Shown: positions 45,209-53,227 of the stretch, piece by piece | Position numbering within the stretch: the stretch's first letter is position 1 | How the letters are laid out: the number at the start of each line of letters is the position of its first letter | Assembly: GCA_016839165.1 (NCBI GenBank) | Contig: CP069300.1 | Span: 6,143,501 to 6,207,500 of the forward strand | Direction: 5' to 3' | Source of the DNA: Bradyrhizobium sp. PSBB068 | GTDB lineage: Bacteria > Pseudomonadota > Alphaproteobacteria > Rhizobiales > Xanthobacteraceae | Length of the DNA: 64,000 nucleotides | Translations under genes and position numbers: made by a program | The notes under the pieces: generated by a model | The model's database searches: none | Told to the model about the DNA's origin: nothing | The model's input: only the letters and a program-made list of their open reading frames with translations

Positions 45209-45312
45209 GTCATTCCGGGGCTCGCCGTAGGCGAGAACCCGGAATCCATTCATCCACCGAACCTGCGGCCCAATGGATTCCGGGCTCGCGCTGACGCGCG
45301 CCCCGGAATGAC
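45209..45312. repeat. Palindromic intergenic repeat, copy B
   Basis: Same element as copy A: GTCATTCCGGGGCTCG... ...GCGCCCCGGAATGAC, with CCCGGAATCCATTCATCC and ATGGATTCCGGGCTCGC inside. It lies just after the GMC gene and before cvpA. Confidence 0.9.
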
Positions 45313-45473
45313 GGCGAGCGTCGGCGACGAGGATGATTTCTTTACCGGCATCGAATAGGCCAGACATCGACAGGTTGCCGGAAGCGGGCGATTGATCGCT
45401 ACAATTGTCCTTGATGCAAAACCGGTTTCATCAACCCGGGAACCGTAGGAGATCGGGCAGGAAATCCTTACCC

Positions 45474-45989
45474 ATGAACCTCTTCGACCTCGCCGTGACC
45501 ATCGGCTTGCTGTTTGCGGTCGTGACCGGCTTCACGACCGGCCTGCTGCGCAGCGCGGTCACCATCCTGGCCTATCTCGTTGCGATGCCGCTCGCGGTCG
45601 CAGCGCTGGCGATGATCGGGCCCCACATCGCGACGCTGCCGTCCTCGCCCTTTCCGCCCAACGGCGTGCTGCTGTTCGGCCTGTTCCTCGTGATCGGCGT
45701 CATCCTCGGAAAGATGGCGCGGACAATGCTCGACGACACGATGGGCGCAGAGATCGGGATCGGCGACCGACTCGGCGGCGCGCTGCTTGGCGCCGTCAGG
45801 GTCGGCCTCGTCGTGACCACGCTGGTGCTGGTGTTCGACCAGCTGGTGCCGCTGGCGAGACAGCCGCAATTCCTCAACGGATCACAATTGCGCCCCTGGT
45901 TCTCCGCGGCCGGACAGGCCGGCTTCCGGTCGCTGCTGCCCGAAGCCACCATGGCGATCGAGCGGCTGCGGCGCGAGCAGCGCATCTAG
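45474..45989 (+). CDS. CvpA-family membrane protein
   Basis: 171 residues with four hydrophobic segments. It starts MNLFDLAVTIGLLFAVVTGFTTGLLRS, the CvpA N-terminal pattern (D...G...G...RG/S). GVILGKMARTMLDD and DRLGGALLGAVRVGLVVTTLVLV are the family's second half. CvpA is linked to colicin V production, envelope integrity and bile or stress resistance in enterobacteria. In alphaproteobacteria the role is not defined. AGGAA lies ten bases upstream of ATG 45474. A 23-codon upstream extension is unlikely. Confidence 0.82.
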   Translation: MNLFDLAVTIGLLFAVVTGFTTGLLRSAVTILAYLVAMPLAVAALAMIGPHIATLPSSPFPPNGVLLFGLFLVIGVILGKMARTMLDDTMGAEIGIGDRLGGALLGAVRVGLVVTTLVLVFDQLVPLARQPQFLNGSQLRPWFSAAGQAGFRSLLPEATMAIERLRREQRI

Positions 45990-46125
45990 CTCGCCGCGTT
46001 CGCCCGGCTGTTCCTGCCCGGCATGCACTTATGCATTGCACATCCCTTATCGGCGCTGCCTAGCTTGGCTAGAATGCATCCATCAAACCTTTACAAACCG
46101 ACCCGACATCACAGGGAGCGAACTC

Positions 46126-46908
46126 GTGGATCTTGGAATCAAAGGCCGCCGTGCCATCGTCTGCGCATCGAGCAAGGGACTGGGCCGCGCCTGCGCGATC
46201 GCGCTCGCCAATGAGGGGGTGCATGTCACCCTGACGGCGCGCGGCGCCGAGGCGCTGAAGCAGACCGCCGACGAGATCCGCAAGGCGCATCCGTCCGTCA
46301 CCGTGACCGAGATCGTCGGCGACATCACGACGCCGGCGGGTCGCGAAGCCGTGCTCAAGGCCTGCCCTGAACCGGACATCTTGATCAACAATGCCGGCGG
46401 CCCGCCGCCCGGCGATTTCCGCAACTGGACCCGCGACGACTGGATCAAGGCGATCGACGCCAACATGCTGACACCGATCGAGCTGATCAAGGCGACCGTC
46501 GACGGCATGATGGCGCGCAAGTTCGGCCGCATCGTCAACATCACTTCGGCGGCGGTGAAGGCGCCGATCGAGATTCTCGGCCTGTCCAACGGCGCCCGCG
46601 CCGGCCTCACCGGCTTCGTCGCCGGCCTGTCGCGCAAGACCGTGATCAACAACGTCACCATCAACGGCCTGCTGCCAGGCCCGTTCGACACCGACCGCCT
46701 GCGCGGCACCGCCAAGCCCGAGGCCGAGAAGCGCGGCATCTCGGCCGACCAGGTCCTGAGCGAGCGCGCCAATCTGAACCCCGCCGGCCGCTTCGGCCGT
46801 CCCGACGAGTTCGGCTATGCCTGCGCCTTCCTGTGCGGTGACAAGGCCGGCTTCATCACCGGGCAGAACATCCTGCTCGATGGCGGCGCCTTCCCGGGCA
46901 CGTTATGA
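46126..46908 (+). CDS. Divergent short-chain dehydrogenase/reductase
   Basis: 260-residue SDR fold. The GTG at 46126 is set by GGGAG seven bases upstream. A glycine-rich nucleotide loop (CASSKGLGRACAIAL), NNAGGPPPGD and the C-terminal GQNILLDGGAF are normal. The catalytic YxxxK is not: aligned from the conserved Ser of ITSAAV, the Tyr position is Ser and the Lys position is Arg (LSNGAR). It may therefore be inactive as a classical reductase or use another mechanism. The stop overlaps the next gene by four bases (ATGA), so it is co-translated with a quinone reductase and then an MBL protein. Confidence 0.85.
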   Translation: MDLGIKGRRAIVCASSKGLGRACAIALANEGVHVTLTARGAEALKQTADEIRKAHPSVTVTEIVGDITTPAGREAVLKACPEPDILINNAGGPPPGDFRNWTRDDWIKAIDANMLTPIELIKATVDGMMARKFGRIVNITSAAVKAPIEILGLSNGARAGLTGFVAGLSRKTVINNVTINGLLPGPFDTDRLRGTAKPEAEKRGISADQVLSERANLNPAGRFGRPDEFGYACAFLCGDKAGFITGQNILLDGGAFPGTL

Positions 46909-47894
46909 GAGCCGTCTGGTACGAGCGAACCGGCGCGGCGCCGACGGTGCTCACCGTCGGCGAGATGCCGACGCCCGACGCAGGTCCCGGCGAGGTCCGG
47001 GTTCGCCTCGAGGCCTCCGGCGTCAATCCGGCCGATGTCGGCCGGCGCAGCGGCAATTATCGCGCGATGGAGTTTCCCCGCGTGATCCCGAACAGCGACG
47101 GCGCCGGGATCGTCGACCAGATCGGCGAAGGCGTGACGCGCTTTGCCGTCGGCGACCGTGTCTGGCTGTTCAACGGCCAGCGCAACGGCCGTGCCTTCGG
47201 CACCGCAGCCGAATACATCACGCTCGCCGACTATCTGGTGACGCCGCTGCCACATGACGTGTCGTTCGCGGCAGGAGCCACGCTCGGCATTCCCTGCATG
47301 ACGGCATGGTGCGCGCTGTTTGCCGACGGTCCGGTCGCGGGCCAGACGGTACTGGTCACCGGCGGCGCCGGCGCGGTCGGCCACTACGCCGTGCAACTGG
47401 CGAAGTGGGGCGGCGCGCGGGTGATCGCGACCGTGAGTTCGCAGGTCAAAGACGTCGAGGCGCGGCTTGGCGGCGCCGACATGGTCGTCAACTATCGGAC
47501 CGAGGACGTCGTCTCCAGGGTGATGGCGTTCACCGAGAACCGCGGCGTCGACCGCGTCATCGACGTCGATTTCGGCGGCAACCTCGCGACCACGCTGAAA
47601 CTCATGGCGCTGAACTCGACCATCGCGGTCTACGCCACCAACGGCAACCGTACACCCACGCTGCCGGTGCGCGAATTGATGGAGAAGTGCATCACGGTGC
47701 GCTCGCTGGTGCTGTTCGCGCTGCCGCCGCCGCTGCTCGCCGCCGCGCAGGCCGACATCACGAAATGGCTGGAATCGGGCACCCGCGTGCACAACATCGC
47801 CGGGCAATTCGCGCTTGCCGAGACCGCCGATGCCCATCTCGCCGTCGAGAAGGGCGACAAGATCGGCACGGTGATCGTCGACTGCGCCAGATAA
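46905..47894 (+). CDS. Quinone-oxidoreductase-type MDR protein
   Basis: 329-residue NADPH-dependent medium-chain reductase of the zeta-crystallin/QOR type, without zinc. It has an N-terminal GroES-like domain (GEVRVRLEASGVNPADVGRRSG, NSDGAGIVDQIGEGV, VGDRVWLF). The Rossmann domain has VLVTGGAGAVGHYAVQLAKWGG (AxxGxxG NADPH site). No zinc-ligand cysteines are seen. It starts within the stop of the SDR gene (ATGA overlap) and ends 21 bp before the MBL gene, so the three form one operon. Confidence 0.9.
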   Translation: MRAVWYERTGAAPTVLTVGEMPTPDAGPGEVRVRLEASGVNPADVGRRSGNYRAMEFPRVIPNSDGAGIVDQIGEGVTRFAVGDRVWLFNGQRNGRAFGTAAEYITLADYLVTPLPHDVSFAAGATLGIPCMTAWCALFADGPVAGQTVLVTGGAGAVGHYAVQLAKWGGARVIATVSSQVKDVEARLGGADMVVNYRTEDVVSRVMAFTENRGVDRVIDVDFGGNLATTLKLMALNSTIAVYATNGNRTPTLPVRELMEKCITVRSLVLFALPPPLLAAAQADITKWLESGTRVHNIAGQFALAETADAHLAVEKGDKIGTVIVDCAR

Positions 47895-47915
47895 CAAGAA
47901 CCGAGGATACGCCGC

Positions 47916-48767
47916 ATGCACTGGACCGTAGGCAAGGTCAAAATCACCAAGGTCGTCGAACTCGAGACCGTCGGCAGCACACGCTTCATCCTGCCGCTCG
48001 CGGGCCGAGAGGAGATCCAGAGCCTGCCCTGGCTGATCCCGCATTTCGCCAATGAGGACGGCCGGCTGAAAATGTCGATCCATTCGCTGCTGGTGGAGAC
48101 CCCGGAGCACCGCATCATCGTCGACACTGGGCTCGGCAACGACAAGCAGGGCCGCAACGTGCCGACCTGGAACAACCGCAGCGATCCGTTCCTGGAGAAA
48201 CTGACCGCGGCGGGATTTGCCCCCGACAGCATCGACACCGTGCTGTGCACGCATCTGCATGTCGACCATGTCGGCTGGAACACCAAGCTCGCCGGCGGCA
48301 ACTGGGTGCCGACCTTCGCCAATGCGCGCTACGTGTTCGGCAAGACCGAGTATGAGCACTGGCGCGACCACAGCGACGATGCGGCGCATGCCGCCGTGTT
48401 CGCCGATTCAGTGAAGCCGATCGCGGATGCCGGCAAGGCCGAGCTGGTGCCGAGCGACCACCGGCTGACCGAAGAGATCACGCTGATCCCGACGCCGGGA
48501 CACAGCCCCGGCCATGTGAGCATCCACATCAAGTCGGCCGGAGAGGAAGGGCTGCTGACCGGCGACGTCGCGCATCATCCCTGCCAGATGTACCATCTCG
48601 ACTGGTCGTCGACCGCGGATTCCGACCAGAAGCAATCGGCGGCTACGCGGCGCGACCTGTTCTCGCGCTTTGCCGACACGCCGACGCTGGTGATCGGCGG
48701 ACATTTCGACGCCGGGCACATCAAGCGCGATGGCGACGCATTCAGGTTCATCGCGCCCGAGAGCTGA
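47916..48767 (+). CDS. MBL-fold hydrolase, AHL-lactonase-like
   Basis: 283-residue metallo-beta-lactamase-fold protein. The dinuclear zinc motif HLHVDHVGWN (HxHxDH) is at about residues 110-119. A later His lies in TPGHSPGHVSIH and the bridging Asp in LLTGDVAHH. The conserved Tyr/His arrangement and VETPEHRIIVDTGLGND opening match the lactonase-like branch (AttM/AiiB relatives), but members hydrolyse varied lactones and esters. No signal peptide. Last gene of the SDR-MDR-MBL run. A clear paralogue lies at 54499, sharing THLHVDHVGWNT and WVPTFxNARYVFxKTE. Confidence 0.87.
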   Translation: MHWTVGKVKITKVVELETVGSTRFILPLAGREEIQSLPWLIPHFANEDGRLKMSIHSLLVETPEHRIIVDTGLGNDKQGRNVPTWNNRSDPFLEKLTAAGFAPDSIDTVLCTHLHVDHVGWNTKLAGGNWVPTFANARYVFGKTEYEHWRDHSDDAAHAAVFADSVKPIADAGKAELVPSDHRLTEEITLIPTPGHSPGHVSIHIKSAGEEGLLTGDVAHHPCQMYHLDWSSTADSDQKQSAATRRDLFSRFADTPTLVIGGHFDAGHIKRDGDAFRFIAPES

Positions 48768-48768
48768 G

Positions 48769-49140
48769 CTAACTCAGACTGGCACGCGCGAGGAACAGCG
48801 CGTCGGCCTCGCTGGCCGCGATCGCTGCCGGATAGGGCAAGGCCTTGGCACGGCCGGGCAGGCTGCGCTCGAGCTCCGCGCGTTCCTCGTCGTCATCAGC
48901 GATATAGACCGTGACCCGGATCAACCGGCCGAGCTCGGCCTTGTGCGCCTTCATCCACAGCACCATCGGCTTGCCGGCGGCGACCTCCGGCTGATCGTTG
49001 ACGTTGACGATCACGGCGAGCGGCCGGTTCGCGGCCAGCAGCTCGGAATATTCCACGGTCCAGTCACAACCATCCTGCTCGGTCTGCAAGCAGCCGGTCG
49101 CGATGAAGATGCCGGGTTCGGCTTCGTGAAAGAATTTCAT
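48769..49140 (-). CDS. Conserved hypothetical protein
   Basis: 123 residues from ATG 49140 (MKFFHEAEPGIFIATG), no signal peptide or membrane helix. The middle is a beta-rich stretch (RPLAVIVNVNDQPEVAAG, GRLIRVTVYIADDDEERAEL), followed by an Ala-rich C-terminus. I do not recognise the family. It lies 32 bp downstream of the MFS pump on the same strand and is probably co-transcribed with it under the TetR operator at 50736. It converges with the MBL gene, stop to stop, with one base between them. Confidence 0.6.
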   Translation of the reverse strand: MKFFHEAEPGIFIATGCLQTEQDGCDWTVEYSELLAANRPLAVIVNVNDQPEVAAGKPMVLWMKAHKAELGRLIRVTVYIADDDEERAELERSLPGRAKALPYPAAIAASEADALFLARASLS

Positions 49141-49172
49141 GGGCGAGACTCCTTGGTGCGGATGAGGTGTGA

Positions 49173-50693
49173 TCATGACTTTCTGGCGAACGCAGATCCC
49201 GGCAGTGTCCGCCGCGCCTGCAACGCAGCGGCTGCAAGCGTTGCCGCCGCCAGCAGCGCGAACAGACCGGCCAGCGTGGCCGCGGCGGAAAAACCGCGGG
49301 CGAGCGCACTCGCCAGCATGGCGTGAAAGGTGTCCGGTGCTATGCCGAGACCGCCCGGCATTTCGTGACGCCGGATCGCGATGGAGGCAAGTTCAGCCGC
49401 GTTGCCGACCTTGGCATTCATCAGGGCGGTCGTGAGCGACGCAGTTGCGGTGGTGGCCAGCACTGTGCCGAGCAGGGAGATGGAGATCGTCATGCCGCTC
49501 TGCCGCAGGGCGTTCATCGTCGCGGACGCGATACCACTGCGCTCGCGCGGCGCCACCGCCATGGTCGCAGCGCCCGTCGCCGGCACCGAGAGCCCCAGGC
49601 CCGCACCGAGCAGCGCGAACAGTGGTGCGATCACGGCATAGGGCGTCGCTTCCGTGAACGAGCTCATGCCGAGCATGGCAACGCCAAGCAGAACATACCC
49701 AACGATCATCAGCCGGCGCAGCCCGAAACGCGCCGCCCAGCGGCCGAACAGCAGCGATCCAGTCGCCGCGACGACAAACACCGGCGCGATTCCGCTGCCA
49801 GCCTGGGCGGCCGACCAGCCCTGCGCTTGCTGCAAGAACAGAGAGAACGGGAACAGGCTGCTGTAGCCGGAAAAGCCGAGCGCGAACGAGGCGAAGTTCA
49901 CCGCCGCGAAGGCGAGATCGCGAAACAGATCGACCGGCACCAACGGGCGCGCGGCGCGCCGCTCGACCATGACGAACAGCGCCAGCGCAGCTGCCGCGAC
50001 GGCGAAGGCCGTCAAGGTGGCCGGCGCAGTCCAGCCACCGCCGGCGGCGATAAAGGCGTAGGTCAGCGCGCCGAGAAACACGACGCTCAAGACTTGGCCG
50101 GCCGGATCGAGCTCGGCGTGGTCGGGATCGGCGCTCTCGTCGATGCCGTATAGTCCGAGGCCGAGTGCGACCGCGCCGACCGGCAGGTTGATCAGGAACA
50201 CGCTCCGCCAATCGACGGTGTCGACCAGGATGCCGCCCAGCATCGGGCCAAGGATGAGCGACACGGCGCTGAAGGACGACCAGCCGCCGATCGCATGCGC
50301 GCGTCCGGCCGGATCGGGGAACGCCTGGGCCAGGATCGACAAGGCGCCCGGAATGACCAGCGCGCCGGCAACGCCCTGTAGCGCGCAGCCGGCAATCAGG
50401 ACCGCAAGCGACGGCGCGGTCACGGAGGTGGCCGAGCCGAGCGTGAACAGCACGACGCCGAACAGCCAGGCGCGCTTGCGGCCGTAGCGATCGCCGATCG
50501 GCCCGGCCGAGAGCATGCAGGCGGACAGGCTCAGCGCGTAGGCACCGACCACCCACTGCAACCCGGCAAGCTCAGCCCCGAGGCCGGCTTGGATGGCAGG
50601 CAGCGCCACGGTGACGATGCTGATCGCAACCGTTGCCATGCAGGTGCCGAGATAGACCGCAAGAACGGCCGCGGATTTGCGGGACAGGGACAT
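49173..50693 (-). CDS. MFS multidrug efflux transporter, DHA2 (14-TM) type
   Basis: 506-residue proton-driven exporter. ATG 50693 (MSLSRKSAAVLAVYLGTC) is spaced seven bases from GGCGG; two upstream in-frame ATGs are less well placed. Motif A is GPIGDRYGRKRAW, motif C is GALVIPGALSILAQAF-like (helix 5: GPMLGGILVDTVDWRSVFLINLPVG), and about fourteen hydrophobic segments are visible. The LINLPVG motif is typical of the EmrB/QacA branch. It is divergent from a TetR gene with a shared palindromic operator in the 93 bp gap, the usual layout of an inducible drug pump. Confidence 0.92.
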   Translation of the reverse strand: MSLSRKSAAVLAVYLGTCMATVAISIVTVALPAIQAGLGAELAGLQWVVGAYALSLSACMLSAGPIGDRYGRKRAWLFGVVLFTLGSATSVTAPSLAVLIAGCALQGVAGALVIPGALSILAQAFPDPAGRAHAIGGWSSFSAVSLILGPMLGGILVDTVDWRSVFLINLPVGAVALGLGLYGIDESADPDHAELDPAGQVLSVVFLGALTYAFIAAGGGWTAPATLTAFAVAAAALALFVMVERRAARPLVPVDLFRDLAFAAVNFASFALGFSGYSSLFPFSLFLQQAQGWSAAQAGSGIAPVFVVAATGSLLFGRWAARFGLRRLMIVGYVLLGVAMLGMSSFTEATPYAVIAPLFALLGAGLGLSVPATGAATMAVAPRERSGIASATMNALRQSGMTISISLLGTVLATTATASLTTALMNAKVGNAAELASIAIRRHEMPGGLGIAPDTFHAMLASALARGFSAAATLAGLFALLAAATLAAAALQARRTLPGSAFARKS

Positions 50694-50735
50694 GGGCATG
50701 CCGCCGATTGTTGGACACGGCGGCACAAATACGTA

Positions 50736-50754
50736 TTGACTGACGGTCGGTCAA
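50736..50754. promoter_or_regulatory. TetR-family operator palindrome
   Basis: TTGACTGACGGTCGGTCAA: the half-sites TTGACTGAC and GTCGGTCAA match as an inverted repeat at eight of nine positions around a central G. It is centred in the interval between the divergent MFS and TetR starts, 43 bp from the MFS ATG and 33 bp from the annotated TetR start. Confidence 0.85.
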
Positions 50755-50786
50755 TATAACCAAGCTATTTCAAAGTCATTCTAAAT

Positions 50787-51470
50787 ATGCGATTCAAAAT
50801 CGGACATCAGGCGCAGGTGGATGCTGACGGCATGATCGGGAAGCGGCAGACGGCGGCGCCACGCGGCGCAGCGCAGCGTTGGAGACGGACTCAGCCCGCC
50901 GAGGTCAGGGTGGACGACCTGATGTCGGCGGCAGCCGCCCTGTTCATCGCGAAGGGCATCGAGGCCACCACGATCGACGACATCGTCGCCCGAGCCGGCG
51001 TCGCTAAGGGCACCTTCTATCATTACTTCTCGACCAAGGCCGACGTGATCATCGGCCTGCGCGCACGCTTCTCGCAGGACTTCCTCGCCCGCGTCGCGGC
51101 GTCGATCGCCGAGCGTGCTCCCGACGATCATGCTGGGCGGCTGTCGGCATGGCTGCGTGGCGCGGTTGGAACCTATCTCGCCAATGTCGAACTGCACGAC
51201 GTCGTGTTTCACGATTTCCCGCATCATCAGCGTCAGTCGCAGGAAAAGGACGACGTGATCGCCCAGATCGTTGCTGTGCTGGAGGATGGCCGGAAGGCCG
51301 GCATCTGGGCCTTCCCGGATGCCCGCAGCGCAGCGTTGATCGTGTTCGACGGAATGCACGCAGTGGCCGACGATGCGATCGTCGCCGGCACGCGCGATCC
51401 GGAGCCGCCATGCCGGCTGCTGGAAGACATGTTCACACGGATGCTGGCGGCGCCGCGCCAGCAATCATGA
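50787..51470 (+). CDS. TetR/AcrR-family transcriptional regulator
   Basis: 227-residue repressor. The N-terminal helix-turn-helix runs VDDLMSAAAALFIAKGIEAT, TIDDIVARAGVAKGTFYHYF and STKADVI, near-consensus TetR. The C-terminal ligand domain follows (LSAWLRGAVGTYL..., FPHHQRQSQEKDDVI). The basic tail before the HTH (KRQTAAPRGAAQRWRR) is unusually long. An ATG at 50832 would give a more typical 212-residue protein, so the start is uncertain. It most likely represses the divergent MFS pump and itself through the operator at 50736-50754. Confidence 0.9.
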   Translation: MRFKIGHQAQVDADGMIGKRQTAAPRGAAQRWRRTQPAEVRVDDLMSAAAALFIAKGIEATTIDDIVARAGVAKGTFYHYFSTKADVIIGLRARFSQDFLARVAASIAERAPDDHAGRLSAWLRGAVGTYLANVELHDVVFHDFPHHQRQSQEKDDVIAQIVAVLEDGRKAGIWAFPDARSAALIVFDGMHAVADDAIVAGTRDPEPPCRLLEDMFTRMLAAPRQQS

Positions 51471-51626
51471 CAGGCATTTGAACAAACCGTTCAAGGCCGC
51501 CACGCTGGGAGGTGATGGCTGCAATGCCGCGACCGTGAAGCGGTTGAATTTCCGCCCGCGCTGTTCCATGAAGCGTGTCGAGGTATACCAGCAACAATCC
51601 TCAGGACACCGTAGGGAGTGATCAAC

Positions 51627-52469
51627 ATGAAGCTTGTTCGTTATGGCGAAAAGGGTGCGGAAAAGCCCGGTCTGATCGATAAATCCGGCCAGCTGCGCGA
51701 CCTCTCGGCCCATCTGAAAGACCTGACCGGCGACGCCTACGCGCCGGAATCGCTGAAGAAGCTTGCTGCCCTCGATCCCGCCTCCCTGCCCGCCGTCTCC
51801 GGCAAGCCGCGCTTCGGCGCCCCGGTCACCGGCATCTCGAAGTTCGTCGCGATCGGCCTGAACTATTCCGACCACGCCAAGGAAACCGGCGCAGCGATCC
51901 CGACCGAACCGATCATCTTCATGAAGGCGAACACCTCGCTGTCCGGCCCGAACGATGCGGTCGAGAAGCCGCGCGGCTCGACCAAGCTTGACTGGGAAGT
52001 CGAGATCGCCGCGATCATCGGCAGCCGCGCCAAGTACGTCTCGGAAGCCGACGCGCTCAACCACGTCGCCGGCTATTGCGTCTGCAACGACGTCTCCGAG
52101 CGCAACTTCCAGACCGAGCGGCTCGGACAATGGACCAAGGGCAAGTCGCACGACACGTTCGGACCGGTCGGCCCTTGGCTCGTCACCAAGGATGAAATCG
52201 CCGACGTGCAGAACCTGTCGATGTGGCTCGACGTCAACGGCCAGCGCCGCCAGACCGGCTCGACCAAGACCATGATCTTCACGATGGCGAAATGCATCTC
52301 CTACGTTTCGCAGTTCATGACGCTGCTGCCCGGCGACATCATCACGACGGGCACCCCGCCCGGCGTCGGCCTCGGCATGAAGCCGCCGACCTTCCTCAAT
52401 GTCGGCGACGTCGTGACGCTCGGCATCGAGGGCCTCGGCGAGCAGCGCCAGGAAATCGTCGCGGCTTGA
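51627..52469 (+). CDS. Fumarylacetoacetate-hydrolase-family protein
   Basis: 280-residue FAH-fold hydrolase/decarboxylase. ATG 51627 follows GGGAG at a nine-base spacing. GLNYSDHAKETGAAIPTEP is the typical FAH entry, IFMKANTSLSGPNDAVEKP follows, then the metal ligands in DWEVEIAAIIG (two Glu) with the later Asp in CNDVSER. The C-terminus has LLPGDIITTGTPPGVGLGM. This layout is that of 2-keto-acid or ureidoglycolate-lyase-like members. The substrate is not determinable. A repeat element follows, then a GST gene on the same strand. Confidence 0.9.
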   Translation: MKLVRYGEKGAEKPGLIDKSGQLRDLSAHLKDLTGDAYAPESLKKLAALDPASLPAVSGKPRFGAPVTGISKFVAIGLNYSDHAKETGAAIPTEPIIFMKANTSLSGPNDAVEKPRGSTKLDWEVEIAAIIGSRAKYVSEADALNHVAGYCVCNDVSERNFQTERLGQWTKGKSHDTFGPVGPWLVTKDEIADVQNLSMWLDVNGQRRQTGSTKTMIFTMAKCISYVSQFMTLLPGDIITTGTPPGVGLGMKPPTFLNVGDVVTLGIEGLGEQRQEIVAA

Positions 52470-52488
52470 GGTCCTGTTAGCACCAGCC

Positions 52489-52567
52489 GTCATTGCGAGG
52501 AGCGAAGCGACGAAGCAATCCATTCATCCGCGCGTGTGGGCAGATGGATTGCTTCGCTCGCAATGAC
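52489..52567. repeat. GTCATTGCGAGGAGCGAAGC-type palindromic element
   Basis: A 79-base element with GTCATTGCGAGGAGCGAAGC at one end and its partial inverse GAAGC...GCTTCGCTCGCAATGAC at the other, and AATCCATTCATCC in the middle. Related in architecture, but not identical, to copies A-C. Confidence 0.85.
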
Positions 52568-52596
52568 GGTTCAATCCGACAGCATAGGGGCCTCCC

Positions 52597-53211
52597 ATGA
52601 AACTCACCTTCTCTCCCGCCTCCCCGTTCGCTCGCAAGGTGCGCATCGCGGCGATCGAGCTCGGCCTGATCGACAAGATCGAGCTGGTGCCGGCCAGCGT
52701 CGCACCGGGCACGGCCAACGAGGAATACTCGAAGATCTCGCCGCTGAAGAAACTGCCGGTACTGATCCTCGATCATGGCGACGTGATTTTGGATTCCTAC
52801 GTCATCGTCGAATACCTCAACGAGATCGGCGGCGGCCGGCTGATCCCGGGTTACGGCCCGCGGCGCTGGAAGCTGAAGACCGATCATTCGCTGATCAACG
52901 GCATGCTCGATTCCATGCTGCTGTGCCGTTACGAGAAGATGGTGCGACCGCAGGGCTCGCTGTGGCAGGCTTGGCATGACGATCACTGGAACAGGGCCTG
53001 GGCCGGCATGGCGCGATTCGAGCAGCGCCCCGACGTGCTGGACGGCTCGTCGTTCGACATCGCGCAGATCGGCCTCGTCTGCGTGCTCGGCTACGCCGAC
53101 TTCCGCTTCGCCGATTGCGGCTGGCGCAAGGCCTATCCGAAGCTCGACGCGTTCTACCAGCGCATGCTGGAGCGGCCGTCGGTGAAGATTTCCGCGCCGC
53201 CAGCGGCATAG
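52597..53211 (+). CDS. Glutathione S-transferase family protein
   Basis: 204 residues. The N-terminal thioredoxin-like domain opens MKLTFSPASPFARKVRIAA, with the Ser-Pro-Phe-x-Arg active-site region of beta/GstB-like enzymes. LKKLPVLILDHGDVILDSYVIVEYL (cis-Pro and the DS glutathione-binding pair) follows. The helical C-terminal domain has RWKLKTDHSLINGMLD and the N-capping-box-like DIAQIGLVCVLGYADFRF. It is cytoplasmic. The serine hydrolase gene begins about 16 bases after its stop. Confidence 0.87.
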   Translation: MKLTFSPASPFARKVRIAAIELGLIDKIELVPASVAPGTANEEYSKISPLKKLPVLILDHGDVILDSYVIVEYLNEIGGGRLIPGYGPRRWKLKTDHSLINGMLDSMLLCRYEKMVRPQGSLWQAWHDDHWNRAWAGMARFEQRPDVLDGSSFDIAQIGLVCVLGYADFRFADCGWRKAYPKLDAFYQRMLERPSVKISAPPAA

Positions 53212-53227
53212 CGTGCAAGGTGGGGGG

